From: Mycetocola saprophilus
GTDB taxonomy: Bacteria; Actinomycetota; Actinomycetes; Actinomycetales; Microbacteriaceae
Assembly (NCBI RefSeq): GCF_000718085.1
Contig: NZ_JOEC01000002.1
Span: 1,054,001 to 1,118,000 of the forward strand
Direction: 5' to 3'
Length of the DNA stretch: 64,000 nucleotides
Of the stretch, positions 24,542-33,680 are shown piece after piece; within the stretch, counting starts at the first letter, position 1, and each line of letters starts with the position of its first letter. Made by a program: the position numbers and the translations under genes. The notes under the pieces are model-generated. The model made no database searches, was not told the origin of the DNA, and saw nothing but the letters and a program-made list of their open reading frames with translations.

Positions 24542-25681
24542 ATGACGCAAGACTCTCCGGTCCTCCACTCGAAACCCCGCTGGACCGCCCCCGTTCCCCA
24601 GGAGCGTCACTGGCCGGGAACCCGACTGACCATGCTCGGCTTCGGGACGGGCATCCTTATTCTCGCGCTGGGTTTTGTGGTGCCCGAGCTCTCGGGAGCG
24701 AGCTCCACCAAGGCGGGCGTACTCCATGTGATGTTCCTCTACGTCATGGCCGGTGCGGTGGTCACCACGTGTGTTGCCGAGGGGGTCCGACGCTGGTCGT
24801 ATTCGAATGCGCCGCTGGTTGTCGCCGCCACCCTGGTTGTGGGCACCGCGCTGATTGTCCCCTTTCTTGTGCTGCCGGCCATCGAGGCGGTAACACGGCT
24901 GCTTGACTCCCGACCGATCGTGGCGAATGAGTACCAATTCACCGAGGATCTGATGGCCGTGACGATGCTCACCGGGGTCATGGTGATCCTGGTCGCGCTC
25001 GCGGCGGTCCTGCTGTGGTGGCCCCCGAAGCGACCGACTCTGTGGGTGCATCGGCTGCGGGTGCTCTTTAACTGGCTGGCCCCGTTCCTCGTTTTTGCCT
25101 GGATCGTTGTCACGCTCCAGGGGAACGCCGGCCCGGGCCCGGTGTCGGATCGCATGGTGGCCAACTACCTGGCCGGGGGCGTGATGTTTTCGGTCTTGGG
25201 TGGGCTGATGTCTCTGCCTGGATACGCGATCGCGGGGGTCCTGGCATTGGCGTTTCTGGTTGCCGCCTGGGTGTATTCGGGATGGCGCGGATTTGATCTT
25301 CGCCGACGCCCACTCACCGCCCGGCGTGCGGCGACCATTATCCTGATTCTGCTGTCCATTCCGTTGCTGATCGTCGGATGGATCCTCGCCATGCCGCGTC
25401 TGTCGGAGGGGGTGATGGGCGCAATGTCATTCGACAGTCAGCCGCTGACAGCCGACCAGATTCCGCGGATTCCGATCACGACCCTCCTGGCCGCGGCGGT
25501 TCTCTGCCTGGTGGGTGCGCTGCTGCTCCATCGCTCCGGAGCGGTGCTCAGCGTGCTTGCGATGACGGTTCTCGTCGCGGCGGTGGCGCTGTCCTTCAGC
25601 TGGACCGTGGCGACGCCGCGCGCGTGGAGCCTGGGCACGATTGGCACAAGCATCACCGCGACCGAGCATCGGCCGGGCTAG
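24542..25681 (+). CDS. Multi-spanning membrane protein, unknown, family copy 2
   Basis: 379 residues, about nine hydrophobic segments. It shares with the preceding gene the order of segments, a loop with basic residues after the fourth segment (WPPKRPTLWVHRLRVLFNW), and the DQIP block before the last two segments. ATG 24542 chosen over GTG 24500 because it has TACGCT six bases before it, the same hexamer and spacing as the preceding gene. The two copies thus share promoter layout as well as protein layout. Function unknown. Confidence 0.7.
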   Translation: MTQDSPVLHSKPRWTAPVPQERHWPGTRLTMLGFGTGILILALGFVVPELSGASSTKAGVLHVMFLYVMAGAVVTTCVAEGVRRWSYSNAPLVVAATLVVGTALIVPFLVLPAIEAVTRLLDSRPIVANEYQFTEDLMAVTMLTGVMVILVALAAVLLWWPPKRPTLWVHRLRVLFNWLAPFLVFAWIVVTLQGNAGPGPVSDRMVANYLAGGVMFSVLGGLMSLPGYAIAGVLALAFLVAAWVYSGWRGFDLRRRPLTARRAATIILILLSIPLLIVGWILAMPRLSEGVMGAMSFDSQPLTADQIPRIPITTLLAAAVLCLVGALLLHRSGAVLSVLAMTVLVAAVALSFSWTVATPRAWSLGTIGTSITATEHRPG

Positions 25682-25693
25682 CGCCCGGGTCGG

Positions 25694-26443
25694 CTAGCGG
25701 CCCAGCGCGCGGGCGATCTTCGAGTGTGAGGAGGCGGTGACCGCTCCGGCCCGTGCCAGGCGTGCCTCGACCGCCCCGAGCAGGGCGTTCGCCTCGGCGT
25801 CGGCGGCCTCGTCATTGGCGGTGGCACCGGGCAGCGGTAGGAACTCGGCCTCCCACTCACGCCAGGTGCGGGTGATATCGGCGGAAACGTCGTGGGCGAT
25901 CACCGTGTCATCGGCGATCTCGACCCGAACACTGCCGTCGGTGTCGCGCAGGGTCACGGTGGTGCGGGTGGTGCGCAGGACCGCAATCGGCGCAAATACC
26001 GCGTCCGCCAGGCCCAGTCGGGTAGCCAGCTCGGTGCGGATTGCCGCGGGAATCGCGACCGCACCCTCGGCTTCGGGCAATCCGCCGAGCCCGGTGGATC
26101 CATCAGGCTCGGATCCCGCGGCAGCTTCGGCCGTGGCCGGGGCGGCGCCGTTCGGGGAACCGGGAGCGATCGGCTCATCCAGCGGCCACTGAGTCTCGAA
26201 TCGACCCTGCGGGGTGTCGGCCTTGATGTGCCAGCCGGCATCGTGCCCACCCTCGCGGCGACGCAGCGCGGTGCGGGCGCGGGCCAGGTCCCCGTCCGCG
26301 GTGTCCAGGTAGGTCGCCGCCAGCTCAAACGTGTGCGGGGCATCGGCCACCAACCCGGGGACCGCGGCGGTCAGATCCGGCAGCACCGCCGCATCCGGGA
26401 CGTCATACTTGCGTTCGATCTCGCGGGCACCAGAAGCAGTCAT
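25694..26443 (-). CDS. CYTH-domain protein (triphosphate tunnel fold)
   Basis: 249 residues. The N-terminal EIERKYDVP is the ExExK hallmark of CYTH phosphohydrolases. Later strands include ATYLDTADGDLARARTALRRRE, WHIKAD, TVTLRD, VRVEIADD and WREWEAEF, with charged inward-facing residues as in the beta-barrel. Family members hydrolyse inorganic triphosphate or thiamine triphosphate, or form cAMP. About 30 residues of Ala/Gly/Pro-rich insert (near 87-118) interrupt the barrel. ATG 26443 is preceded by CACACT at six bases (leaderless type). Confidence 0.88.
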   Translation of the reverse strand: MTASGAREIERKYDVPDAAVLPDLTAAVPGLVADAPHTFELAATYLDTADGDLARARTALRRREGGHDAGWHIKADTPQGRFETQWPLDEPIAPGSPNGAAPATAEAAAGSEPDGSTGLGGLPEAEGAVAIPAAIRTELATRLGLADAVFAPIAVLRTTRTTVTLRDTDGSVRVEIADDTVIAHDVSADITRTWREWEAEFLPLPGATANDEAADAEANALLGAVEARLARAGAVTASSHSKIARALGR

Positions 26444-26510
26444 GGCTCCAGTGTGCCGGGAAACATCGCGCCGCACCAAGGACGAACCGACGCGAGCTCA
26501 CACACAAACT

Positions 26511-26592
26511 GGCCGGGCGGCGCGAGACCGGTGGAGAAACGCACAACCGGCCGGGCGGCGCGAGACCGATGGAGAAACGCACAACCGGCCGG
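26511..26592. repeat. Tandem 38-bp repeat overlapping the dapD terminator
   Basis: Units start at 26511 and 26549, differ at one base (GACCGG/GACCGA), and a third begins at 26587 with GGCCGG. The last part supplies the left arm of the dapD terminator hairpin, so the duplication probably arose from terminator-derived sequence. Confidence 0.85.
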
Positions 26593-26616
26593 AGCGAATC
26601 GCCCCGGCCGGTTGTG
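26580..26616 (-). terminator. Terminator hairpin after dapD
   Basis: Perfect 13-bp stem (CACAACCGGCCGG / CCGGCCGGTTGTG) with an 11-base loop, eight bases beyond the dapD stop. On the minus strand it is followed by CGTTTCTCC, a weak T-rich tail. Confidence 0.75.
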
Positions 26617-26624
26617 AATGCTGC

Positions 26625-27590
26625 CTACGCGTGCAGCGCGGCGTTCAGGACGATGCCCACACCCGAGCGCGGCAGGACCTCCACGCCACCGGTCAGCGAG
26701 TTGCGACGGAACAGCAGGTTGGCCACCCCGGAGAGCTCGGCGGCCTTGACCCGGCGGGGTTCGGCACGGTCGCCGTCCAGCAGGGTGACCTTGGTGCCGG
26801 CGGTCACGTACAGGCCCGCCTCCACCACGCAGTCATCGCCGATCGAGATGCCGATACCCGAGTTGGCACCCAGCAGCGAGCGCTCGCCGATGGTGATGCG
26901 CTGGGTTCCGCCGCCAGAGAGGGTGCCCATGATCGAGGCACCGCCACCGATATCCGAGCCGTTGCCCACCACCACACCCTGGGAGATGCGGCCCTCAACC
27001 ATCGAGGTCCCCACGGTGCCGGCGTTGAAGTTTACGAAGCCCTCGTGCATCACGGTGGTGCCCGGGGCGAGGTGGGCACCGAGGCGGACGCGCGAGGCAT
27101 CGGCGATACGCACGCCGGCGGGGCTCACGTAGTCCAGCAGGCGGGGGAACTTGTCCAGGCCCACCGGGCTGATGCCCGCGCGGGTCAGGCGGGGACGGTT
27201 GGCGTCGAAGAATTCGGGCTCCACCGGGCCGCCGGTGGTCCACATCACGTTCGGCAGGAAGGCAAAGATCCCGTCGAGGTTGATGGTGTTGGGGGCCACC
27301 TTGAGGTGGCTGAGCAGGTGCAGACGCAGGTAGGCGTCGCTCGTGCTGGCGGGGGCCTCGGACAGCGTGATCTCCACGGTCACGGCCTCCAGGCGCACGC
27401 CGCGGCGCTCGTCCGGTCCGGTCAGGTCTTCGATCTCGGCGGGGGTGAACCAGCGTTCGCGGCCCTCGGGCAGGGTGCCCAGCTCGGGTGCGGGGTACCA
27501 GGTGTCCAGGACGGTACCGGCGTCGGTGATGGTCGCGAGGCCATAGCCCCAGGCATTGGTGGGGGTCGCGGCGGAATCAGTTGCACTCAT
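26625..27590 (-). CDS. dapD: Tetrahydrodipicolinate N-succinyltransferase DapD
   Basis: 321 residues. The C-terminal half is a left-handed beta-helix built from hexapeptide repeats ([20 protein letters not shown], then [18 protein letters not shown] and [19 protein letters not shown] in succession). It matches the long actinobacterial DapD type with its N-terminal alpha/beta domain. It transfers succinyl from succinyl-CoA to tetrahydrodipicolinate, the step before DapC. Divergent from dapE with a 135-base shared control region; ATG 27590 has TAGCCT six bases upstream. Confidence 0.95.
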   Translation of the reverse strand: MSATDSAATPTNAWGYGLATITDAGTVLDTWYPAPELGTLPEGRERWFTPAEIEDLTGPDERRGVRLEAVTVEITLSEAPASTSDAYLRLHLLSHLKVAPNTINLDGIFAFLPNVMWTTGGPVEPEFFDANRPRLTRAGISPVGLDKFPRLLDYVSPAGVRIADASRVRLGAHLAPGTTVMHEGFVNFNAGTVGTSMVEGRISQGVVVGNGSDIGGGASIMGTLSGGGTQRITIGERSLLGANSGIGISIGDDCVVEAGLYVTAGTKVTLLDGDRAEPRRVKAAELSGVANLLFRRNSLTGGVEVLPRSGVGIVLNAALHA

Positions 27591-27725
27591 GGTGTAAGGC
27601 TAGCGAATTCACGGGATCTTGGCGCGCGTGTGGCGATGCACATGCTTGCGAATTCGCGGTTTTCGGCGATATCCACACCGATATCCGGGCAGACCGGGCC
27701 CCGTACACGCCCTAGACTCGGAGGT

Positions 27726-28826
27726 ATGTCCGCGCCTACCGCCCTCCCGTTTGACCTGTCCGCCGGAACCGTGGAGCTCACCCGTGAGATCTGTGATGAA
27801 GCCTCGGTGTCCGGTGCCGAGGCCCGCCTGGTGGATCGTCTGGTGGCAACCCTCGAGGGATTTGACCACCTGGAACTGATCCGTCACGGCAACACCCTGA
27901 CCGCGCGCACCAACCTGGGCCGCGCCCAGCGGGTGATCATCGCCGGGCATGTGGACACCGTCCCGATCAACAACAACCTGCCGATCCGTCGCGAGCTCGT
28001 GGACGGAATCGACCACCTGATCGGGCGCGGCACCGTGGACATGAAGGGGGGCGTGGCCGTGCAGGTGGCGCTCGCCGCCGAGCTGACCGATCCCGCGGTG
28101 GATATTACCTGGATGTGGTACGACAACGAGGAGGTTTCCAGCGACCTCAACGGCCTACGCCTGCTAGCCGAGGCTCGCCCCGATCTGTTTGAGGGCGACT
28201 TTGCGATCCTCGGCGAACCGACCCGCGCCGAGGTGGAGGGTGGATGCAACGGAACCGTGCGGATCGAGGTGCGTACCCGCGGACTGCGCGCGCACTCGGC
28301 GCGTGCCTGGGTGGGGGAGAACGCGATCCACGCGGCCGCCCCGATCCTGGAAAAGCTCGCCGCCTATCGTCCCGCTCAGATCGAGGTCGAAGGTTTGGTC
28401 TATCGCGAGGGCCTGAACGCCGTGGGGATCACCGGCGGCATCGCCGGCAACGTGATTCCCGACGAGTGCATGGTGCACATCAACTACCGATTCGCCCCGA
28501 ATAAGTCGGCCGATGAGGCCATCGCCCACCTCACCGAGCTGTTTGGTGAGTGGGATATCACCGTGGTGGACCGCGCCGAGGGTGCCCGTCCGGGGCTCGA
28601 TGCGCCGCTTGCGAAGCGCTTCCTGACCGCCCTGGGTGTGCCCGCGCTGCCCAAGTACGGTTGGACGGATGTGGCCCGATTCTCCGCCCTGGGCATCCCC
28701 GCGGTGAACTACGGACCCGGCGATCCGCTGCGTGCCCACGCCGATGATGAGCGCGTCGCGGTGGCGGAAATCGAGGACTGTGAGCGGGGTCTGCGGACCT
28801 GGCTGAACACCCCCGAAGCCTACTAA
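27726..28826 (+). CDS. dapE: Succinyl-diaminopimelate desuccinylase DapE
   Basis: 366 residues, M20 metallopeptidase family. Zinc ligands are seen in IIAGHVDTVP and GRGTVDMKGG, followed by the catalytic Glu pair in WYDNEEVSSD and the dimerisation domain. It hydrolyses N-succinyl-LL-diaminopimelate to LL-diaminopimelate and succinate. ATG 27726 has the -10-like TAGACT seven bases before it, with GGAGG too close to act as a normal ribosome-binding site, so the mRNA is probably leaderless. A longer in-frame reading upstream is antisense to dapD and not credible. Confidence 0.95.
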   Translation: MSAPTALPFDLSAGTVELTREICDEASVSGAEARLVDRLVATLEGFDHLELIRHGNTLTARTNLGRAQRVIIAGHVDTVPINNNLPIRRELVDGIDHLIGRGTVDMKGGVAVQVALAAELTDPAVDITWMWYDNEEVSSDLNGLRLLAEARPDLFEGDFAILGEPTRAEVEGGCNGTVRIEVRTRGLRAHSARAWVGENAIHAAAPILEKLAAYRPAQIEVEGLVYREGLNAVGITGGIAGNVIPDECMVHINYRFAPNKSADEAIAHLTELFGEWDITVVDRAEGARPGLDAPLAKRFLTALGVPALPKYGWTDVARFSALGIPAVNYGPGDPLRAHADDERVAVAEIEDCERGLRTWLNTPEAY

Positions 28827-28884
28827 AAACCACCTCCGAGGCGACGGCCCGGGGTGGGAAACGGTCCCAATCGGGTGGTTTTTG
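28826..28884 (+). terminator. Long-loop terminator after dapE
   Basis: AAAAACCACC (starting in the dapE stop codon) pairs with GGTGGTTTTT at 28875-28884 across a 39-base loop. The loop can itself fold (TGGGA/TCCCA). The T-run closes the outer arm. Confidence 0.6.
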
Positions 28885-29147
28885 CGGTACCGGTGATATT
28901 AACAATGGGCCGATTTCCTGACGCAATTTGAATGCTTCCGGGTTTGCCCCTGGCTTCGGATGCGCCGAGGGAAATGCCCGATCAGAATCCGCTTCATCCC
29001 GCCTCGGTTGCACAGCGAGCGGTGCGAGAGGGGTGCATTCCATGTCCGTTATGTCGGGTTACCTACCGCGTCATAAGTCGCCTTGGATTTCCACGGACAC
29101 CCCAAATAGCTGATAATGGGAACAGGAAACCACGGAAGGGGAACCGA
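28827..29147. other. Intergenic region between dapE and the DUF3117 gene
   Basis: 321 bases without a gene. It holds the dapE terminator, then a stretch with no clear coding bias, and near its end a likely -10 box GATAAT (29112-29117) with TTCCAC 17 bases before it as a weak -35. GGAAGGGG precedes the next start. Nothing else recognised. Confidence 0.6.
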
Positions 29148-29321
29148 ATGGCAGCGATGAAGCCCAGGACTGGGGACGGACCGATGGAGGCCGTGAAGGA
29201 AGGGCGCCTGATCATCGTGCGTGTCCCACTTGAGGGGGGCGGACGACTCGTGGTCTCCGTGAACGACGAAGAGGCGAAGGAACTTCACCAGGTACTCTCG
29301 GGGGTTGTTGCGCCCGCATAG
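29148..29321 (+). CDS. DUF3117 small conserved actinobacterial protein
   Basis: 57 residues, matching the DUF3117 pattern almost throughout: MAAMKPRTGDGPMEAVKEGR, then the strand IIVRVPLEGGGRLVVSV and a helix of acidic residues. It is a small cytoplasmic protein of unknown role found across actinobacteria, often near dapE as here. ATG 29148 has GGAAGGGGAACCG before it. Single-gene unit closed by a strong hairpin. Confidence 0.93.
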   Translation: MAAMKPRTGDGPMEAVKEGRLIIVRVPLEGGGRLVVSVNDEEAKELHQVLSGVVAPA

Positions 29322-29334
29322 GCCACCCCACCAA

Positions 29335-29367
29335 CCGCCCCGGCATCTGCTTCAGATGCCGGGGCGG
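29335..29367 (+). terminator. Strong terminator after the DUF3117 gene
   Basis: A 15-bp perfect stem (CCGCCCCGGCATCTG / CAGATGCCGGGGCGG) with a CTT loop, followed by ATTTGTC. Confidence 0.88.
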
Positions 29368-29570
29368 ATTTGTCTGTCCCCTCGAAACGATTCGACCGTG
29401 TCGTCAATAAAGTTCGTGGCGTGTGTGCACACGTGTTGTATCGTGTGGAAGGTAGCCGCGCCGAGCCGACTCGGCCCTGCTCCCGGGAAGGCCACAGCTC
29501 GCCTTGTGAGGCCCGGAATTCTTTTTGCGGGTGGCATCGCCGCTTTCCCGCACCGCTCTGAGGAGTCTTA

Positions 29571-30626
29571 GTGAACGCACGACCTGCCGGTCGGGCACCC
29601 AATATCCGCGATGTCGCGGCGGCCGCGGGGGTGTCCCACCAAACCGTGTCCCGGGTGCTCAACAACTCACCCAAGATCCGGGATAAAACCCGGCTTGCGG
29701 TGCTCGCCGCGATCGAGGAAATCGGGTATCGGCCCAACCAGGCGGCGCGGGTGCTGGCCAGCCAGCGCACCCGCATGATCGGGGTGTTATCCACCCACTC
29801 GACCGCGCTGTACGGTCCGCAGGCCATCATGATCGCGATGGAACAGGCCGCCAACGCCAACGGGTATCGCCTGGCGCTGGTCACCGCAATGGGGATCGGC
29901 CTGGGAGTCGAGGATGATATCGAGCGCCTGCTCGCCCAGGGGGTCGAGGCCATCGTGGTGATCGCGCCCCAGGCCAAGCTGGTGTCCACCGTGGCCGCGG
30001 CCGCCCCCGGCGTGCCGCTGTTTGTGGCGGACTCGCTGGATCGACCCGGGGCGTTCAACGTGGCCGTCAACCAGTACCAGGGTTCCTATCAGGCGGTTCA
30101 GCACCTGATCGAGCTCGGCCACACCGAGATCCTGCACGTGGGCGGGCCGCAGAACTGGATCGAAGCCGATGAGCGGATGCAGGGATTTTTGGCGGCGATC
30201 GGGGAGGCCGAGCTGCGTATGCATCCGCCGATCCTCGGCGAGCACACGGCGAGTTTTGGTTACCAGGCGGGCAAGGAGCTGCTGCGCGGGGACCCGTTCA
30301 CCGCGGTGTTTGCGCTCAACGACCAGGTGGCGCTGGGGCTCATTCACGCGTTTCGGGAGGCCGGGGTGCGGGTTCCCGAGGATGTGAGCGTGGTGGGGTT
30401 TGACGACGTCCCCGATGCCGGTCACTTCTTCCCGCCGCTGACTACGGTGCGACAGGATTTTGCCGCCGTGGGTCGGCGGATGGTCCAGGAGGTGATCGCG
30501 CAGCTCGAGGGGGAGGGTGCGCGGTCGGTGATTTTGCCGGCGCCGCTGCTCGTTCGCGAGTCCTCCGCTCGGGTTCCGACACGCCAGAACTGGCCGGAGA
30601 AAAACCGCGAAAACTCGCCAGAGTAG
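29571..30626 (+). CDS. LacI-family repressor of the monosaccharide importer
   Basis: 351 residues. Helix-turn-helix and hinge are seen in IRDVAAAAGVSHQTVSRVLN and RPNQAARVLASQRT, followed by a periplasmic-binding-like effector domain (VSVVGFDDVPDAGHFFPPLTT). It lies 196 bases upstream of, and in the same direction as, mmsA-mmsB-chvE. Palindromic LacI-type sites lie in that gap, so local control of the importer is the likely role, with a sugar as inducer. Start GTG 29571. The effector is not predictable from sequence. Confidence 0.9.
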   Translation: MNARPAGRAPNIRDVAAAAGVSHQTVSRVLNNSPKIRDKTRLAVLAAIEEIGYRPNQAARVLASQRTRMIGVLSTHSTALYGPQAIMIAMEQAANANGYRLALVTAMGIGLGVEDDIERLLAQGVEAIVVIAPQAKLVSTVAAAAPGVPLFVADSLDRPGAFNVAVNQYQGSYQAVQHLIELGHTEILHVGGPQNWIEADERMQGFLAAIGEAELRMHPPILGEHTASFGYQAGKELLRGDPFTAVFALNDQVALGLIHAFREAGVRVPEDVSVVGFDDVPDAGHFFPPLTTVRQDFAAVGRRMVQEVIAQLEGEGARSVILPAPLLVRESSARVPTRQNWPEKNRENSPE

Positions 30627-30657
30627 GCCTCCCAGAAGAATCGTTATCTCTCCGAGA

Positions 30658-30687
30658 TTGACATCCTTACCGGGTTAGGCCTAATTT
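30658..30687 (+). promoter_or_regulatory. Promoter of mmsA-mmsB-chvE
   Basis: Perfect -35 TTGACA (30658-30663), 18-base spacer, -10 TAATTT (30682-30687). The predicted start falls at the edge of the 24-base operator palindrome. Confidence 0.7.
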
Positions 30688-30694
30688 ATTCATA

Positions 30695-30718
30695 CCAAAT
30701 GTGAACGGTCACATTTGG
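30695..30718 (+). promoter_or_regulatory. LacI-type operator 1
   Basis: Perfect inverted repeat with ten-base arms CCAAATGTGA and TCACATTTGG around ACGG. The core TGTGA-ACGG-TCACA has the central CG and symmetry of LacI-family operators. It sits just downstream of the -10 box, where a bound repressor would block transcription. Confidence 0.75.
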
Positions 30719-30746
30719 ACCAAAAGCCCCACCCGAGAGTGGGAGT

Positions 30747-30758
30747 GACAACGTTGTC
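30747..30758 (+). promoter_or_regulatory. Possible LacI-type operator 2
   Basis: Perfect 12-base palindrome GACAACGTTGTC with a central CG, 52 bases centre to centre from operator 1 (about five helical turns). It could be a second site for the same or another LacI/GalR protein. Confidence 0.5.
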
Positions 30759-30822
30759 CAGCGAAAGGGAGCCATGCTCACTGTCATCATCGCACCGACC
30801 CGAATCCGGGAGGTGTTCCCCG

Positions 30823-32373
30823 ATGGCCGCTAAGCCCAACATCCTCGAGATGGTGAACATCACCAAGGAATTCCCCGGTGTTCTTGCCCTCTCCGAGGTC
30901 AACCTGGCGGTGCGCGCCGGCGAGGTTCACGCCATCTGCGGCGAGAACGGTGCCGGGAAGTCGACCCTCATGAAGGTTCTGTCGGGGGTGTACCCGATTG
31001 GAAGCTACAGCGGGGACATCGTCTACCAGAACGAGGTTCAGCGCTTCCGCGACATTCGCGCCAGTGAGGCCGCCGGAATCGTCATCATCCACCAGGAACT
31101 CGCCCTGATCCCCGAGCTCTCCATTGCCGAGAACATCTTCCTGGGCAACGAGGTCACCAAGCGCGGAGCGATCGACTGGGAAAAGACCCGGCTGGACGCG
31201 ATCGAACTGCTCGCCCGCGTGGGCCTCAGCGAGGATCCCGACACCAAGATCAAGGACATCGGTGTGGGCAAACAGCAGCTGGTGGAGATCGCCAAGGCGC
31301 TCGCCAAGCAGGTCAAGCTGCTGATCCTGGATGAGCCTACCGCGGCGCTGAACGAGACCGACTCGCAGCACCTGCTCGACCTCATCAAGGGCCTGCAGGG
31401 ACGCGGAATCTCCTCGATCATCATCTCTCACAAGCTCAACGAGATCGCCCAGATCGCCGACTCGATCACCATCATCCGTGACGGCCACGCCATCGAAACC
31501 CTCCGGGTGGACGAGGGTGCGGTGGATGAGGACCGGATCATCCGCGGCATGGTGGGACGCAGCCTGCAGTCCCGCTTCCCCGATCGCATCGCGACCGTGG
31601 GGGAGAATTTCTTTGAGATTCACGACTGGACCGTGCAGCACCCCACCTCGAGCGAGCGCCTGGTGTGCAAGGGCGAGACCCTGCACGTGCGCCGCGGCGA
31701 GGTCGTGGGCCTCGCCGGGCTCGTGGGTGCCGGACGCACGGAGCTGGCGATGAGCGTCTTTGGGCGCTCGTACGGCAACTTCATCTCGGGCACCATCATC
31801 AAGGATGGCAAGGAGATCCAGATCAAGTCGGTGGCCGACGCGATCAAGCACGGCATCGCCTATGTGAGCGAGGACCGCAAGGCCCTCGGTCTCAACCTGT
31901 TGGACGACATCAAGCGCTCCATCGTCTCGGCCAAGCTCGGCAAGATTTCCTCCGCCGGTGTGGTCAACGAGGATGAGGAGCGCACCGTCAGCGAGGACTA
32001 CCGCGGCAAGCTGCGGATTAAGACCTCGAGCATCGACCGGGGCGTGGAAACCCTCTCCGGTGGAAACCAGCAGAAGGTGGTGCTGGCCAAGTGGATGTTC
32101 ACCGACCCGGACATCCTGATCCTGGATGAGCCCACCCGAGGCATCGACGTCGGCGCCAAGTTTGAGATCTACACGATCATTCAGCAGCTCGCCGCCCAGG
32201 GTAAGGGCATCATCCTGATCTCCTCCGAACTCCCCGAACTCCTCGGCCTCTCCGACCGGATCTACACGATCTTCGAGGGTGCCATCACCAACGAATTCAC
32301 GGCCGAAAACGCCGACCCCGAACTGCTCATGAAGAGCATGACCGCCACCCAAAAGAAAGCGAATGCAGCATGA
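30823..32373 (+). CDS. mmsA: Monosaccharide ABC transporter ATP-binding protein
   Basis: 516 residues with two nucleotide-binding domains. The first has GENGAGKS (about 40-47) and [13 protein letters not shown]. The second has a degenerate A-loop (GLVGAGRTE), signature [11 protein letters not shown] and [14 protein letters not shown], the arrangement usual for RbsA/XylG/GguA-type ATPases. It powers uptake through MmsB with ChvE as receptor. ATG 30823 preceded by GGGAGG. Its stop overlaps the permease start (ATGA). Confidence 0.92.
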   Translation: MAAKPNILEMVNITKEFPGVLALSEVNLAVRAGEVHAICGENGAGKSTLMKVLSGVYPIGSYSGDIVYQNEVQRFRDIRASEAAGIVIIHQELALIPELSIAENIFLGNEVTKRGAIDWEKTRLDAIELLARVGLSEDPDTKIKDIGVGKQQLVEIAKALAKQVKLLILDEPTAALNETDSQHLLDLIKGLQGRGISSIIISHKLNEIAQIADSITIIRDGHAIETLRVDEGAVDEDRIIRGMVGRSLQSRFPDRIATVGENFFEIHDWTVQHPTSSERLVCKGETLHVRRGEVVGLAGLVGAGRTELAMSVFGRSYGNFISGTIIKDGKEIQIKSVADAIKHGIAYVSEDRKALGLNLLDDIKRSIVSAKLGKISSAGVVNEDEERTVSEDYRGKLRIKTSSIDRGVETLSGGNQQKVVLAKWMFTDPDILILDEPTRGIDVGAKFEIYTIIQQLAAQGKGIILISSELPELLGLSDRIYTIFEGAITNEFTAENADPELLMKSMTATQKKANAA

Positions 32374-33635
32374 GCGGCATCAAGGATCTGAAGAAAATCT
32401 TCGGAAATGGCAACACCTCCAGCCTGCGTCAGCTCGGCATTCTGGTCAGCCTCGTCATCATTATTCTGCTCTTCAACGGGCTGACCGACGGGCTGACAAT
32501 CTCGCCCACGAACCTCATCAACGTGGTGCAGCAGAACTCCTACATTCTGATTCTGGCCATCGGTATGGTGATGGTGATCATCGCCGGTCACATCGACCTG
32601 TCGGTCGGTTCGATCGCTGCCTTCACCGGCATCATCGTGGCCAAGCTGATGAATGACTTCCACGTCCCCTGGGGCCTGGCCATCGTGGCCGGCCTGGTGC
32701 TCGGCCTGATCATCGGTGCCTGGCAGGGTTTCTGGGTCGCCTACGTGGGGATCCCCGCCTTCATCGTGACCCTCGCCGGCATGATGCTGTTCCGCGGACT
32801 CAACCAGTTCGTGGGTAACGCCGACTCGGTTCCCGTCCCCGACGGCTACCAGGCCCTGCTCTCGGGCTACCTGCCCGAGGTGGGTCCGGACACCGGCTAC
32901 AACAACCTGACCCTGCTGCTGGGGATCATCGCCATCGCCGCGGTCATCTGGCGCGAGGTTCGCGCCCGTCGTACCGCCGTCCGCACCGGTGCCGAGCTCG
33001 CGCCGATCTGGGTCGCCATCCTGCGCCTGGTGCTGCTGATCGCGATCATCGCCTTCGCAACCTTCATGTTCGCCGGCGGCCGGGTGGGCACCAGCTTCCC
33101 CAACTCCGGCATCATCCTGGTGCTGCTGGTCCTGATCTACTCGTTCGTGACGCGTCGCACCATCGTCGGTCGTCACATCTACGCGGTGGGTGGGAACAAG
33201 CGGGCGGCCGAGCTGTCCGGTGTCAAGGCCAAGCGCATCAACTTCCTGGTCATGATGAACATGTCGATGCTCGCCTCGCTGGCCGGCATGCTCTACATCG
33301 CCCGCGCCGGAGCCTCGGGTCCGCAGGACGGTATCAACTGGGAGCTGGACGCCATTGCCGCCGTCTTCATCGGTGGTGCCGCGGTGGCCGGCGGTATCGG
33401 AACCGTTCCGGGTTCGATCATCGGTGGTCTGGTCATGGCCTTCCTGAACAACGGTCTGCAGCTGCTGGGCGTGGGTTCCGACAAGGTGCTCATGATCAAG
33501 GGTCTGGTGCTCCTCGCCGCCGTCGCGATCGACGTGATCAACAAGAACAGCGGTCGATTCTCCGTGATCGGTGCCCTCACCGCCCGCCGCAACAAGTCGG
33601 GTGACGAGCTGGGTATCCCGGTCAACAAGTCCTAA
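32370..33635 (+). CDS. mmsB: Monosaccharide ABC transporter permease
   Basis: 421 residues, ten or so membrane segments, RbsC/XylH/GguB-like. Family marks are [15 protein letters not shown] in the second segment pair and [21 protein letters not shown] in the coupling region. It is longer than RbsC because of an extra pair of segments in the middle (near 180-250), typical of the multiple-monosaccharide permeases. Translationally coupled to mmsA; the ChvE gene follows after 45 bases. Confidence 0.92.
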   Translation: MSGIKDLKKIFGNGNTSSLRQLGILVSLVIIILLFNGLTDGLTISPTNLINVVQQNSYILILAIGMVMVIIAGHIDLSVGSIAAFTGIIVAKLMNDFHVPWGLAIVAGLVLGLIIGAWQGFWVAYVGIPAFIVTLAGMMLFRGLNQFVGNADSVPVPDGYQALLSGYLPEVGPDTGYNNLTLLLGIIAIAAVIWREVRARRTAVRTGAELAPIWVAILRLVLLIAIIAFATFMFAGGRVGTSFPNSGIILVLLVLIYSFVTRRTIVGRHIYAVGGNKRAAELSGVKAKRINFLVMMNMSMLASLAGMLYIARAGASGPQDGINWELDAIAAVFIGGAAVAGGIGTVPGSIIGGLVMAFLNNGLQLLGVGSDKVLMIKGLVLLAAVAIDVINKNSGRFSVIGALTARRNKSGDELGIPVNKS

Positions 33636-33680
33636 ATTTTTCCTCGCATCACCACAATCACAAAACAGAAAGAGAAAGCT

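Noticed and set aside
26331..27725. In-frame N-terminal extension of dapE by some 465 codons
   Set aside because: It runs antisense to dapD; DapE homology begins at 27726 with a -10 box seven bases upstream.
29423..29432. GTGTGCACAC palindrome upstream of the LacI gene
   Set aside because: Only ten bases inside a GT-rich stretch and not repeated elsewhere in the control region; too weak to list.
30696..30717. CRP/GlxR site in the mmsA operator
   Set aside because: The TGTGA and TCACA halves are four bases apart, not the six required for CRP/GlxR; spacing and central CG fit a LacI-type site better.
30787..32352. 521-codon minus-strand frame opposite mmsA
   Set aside because: The plus strand has both ABC domains complete; the minus frame has no recognisable domain.
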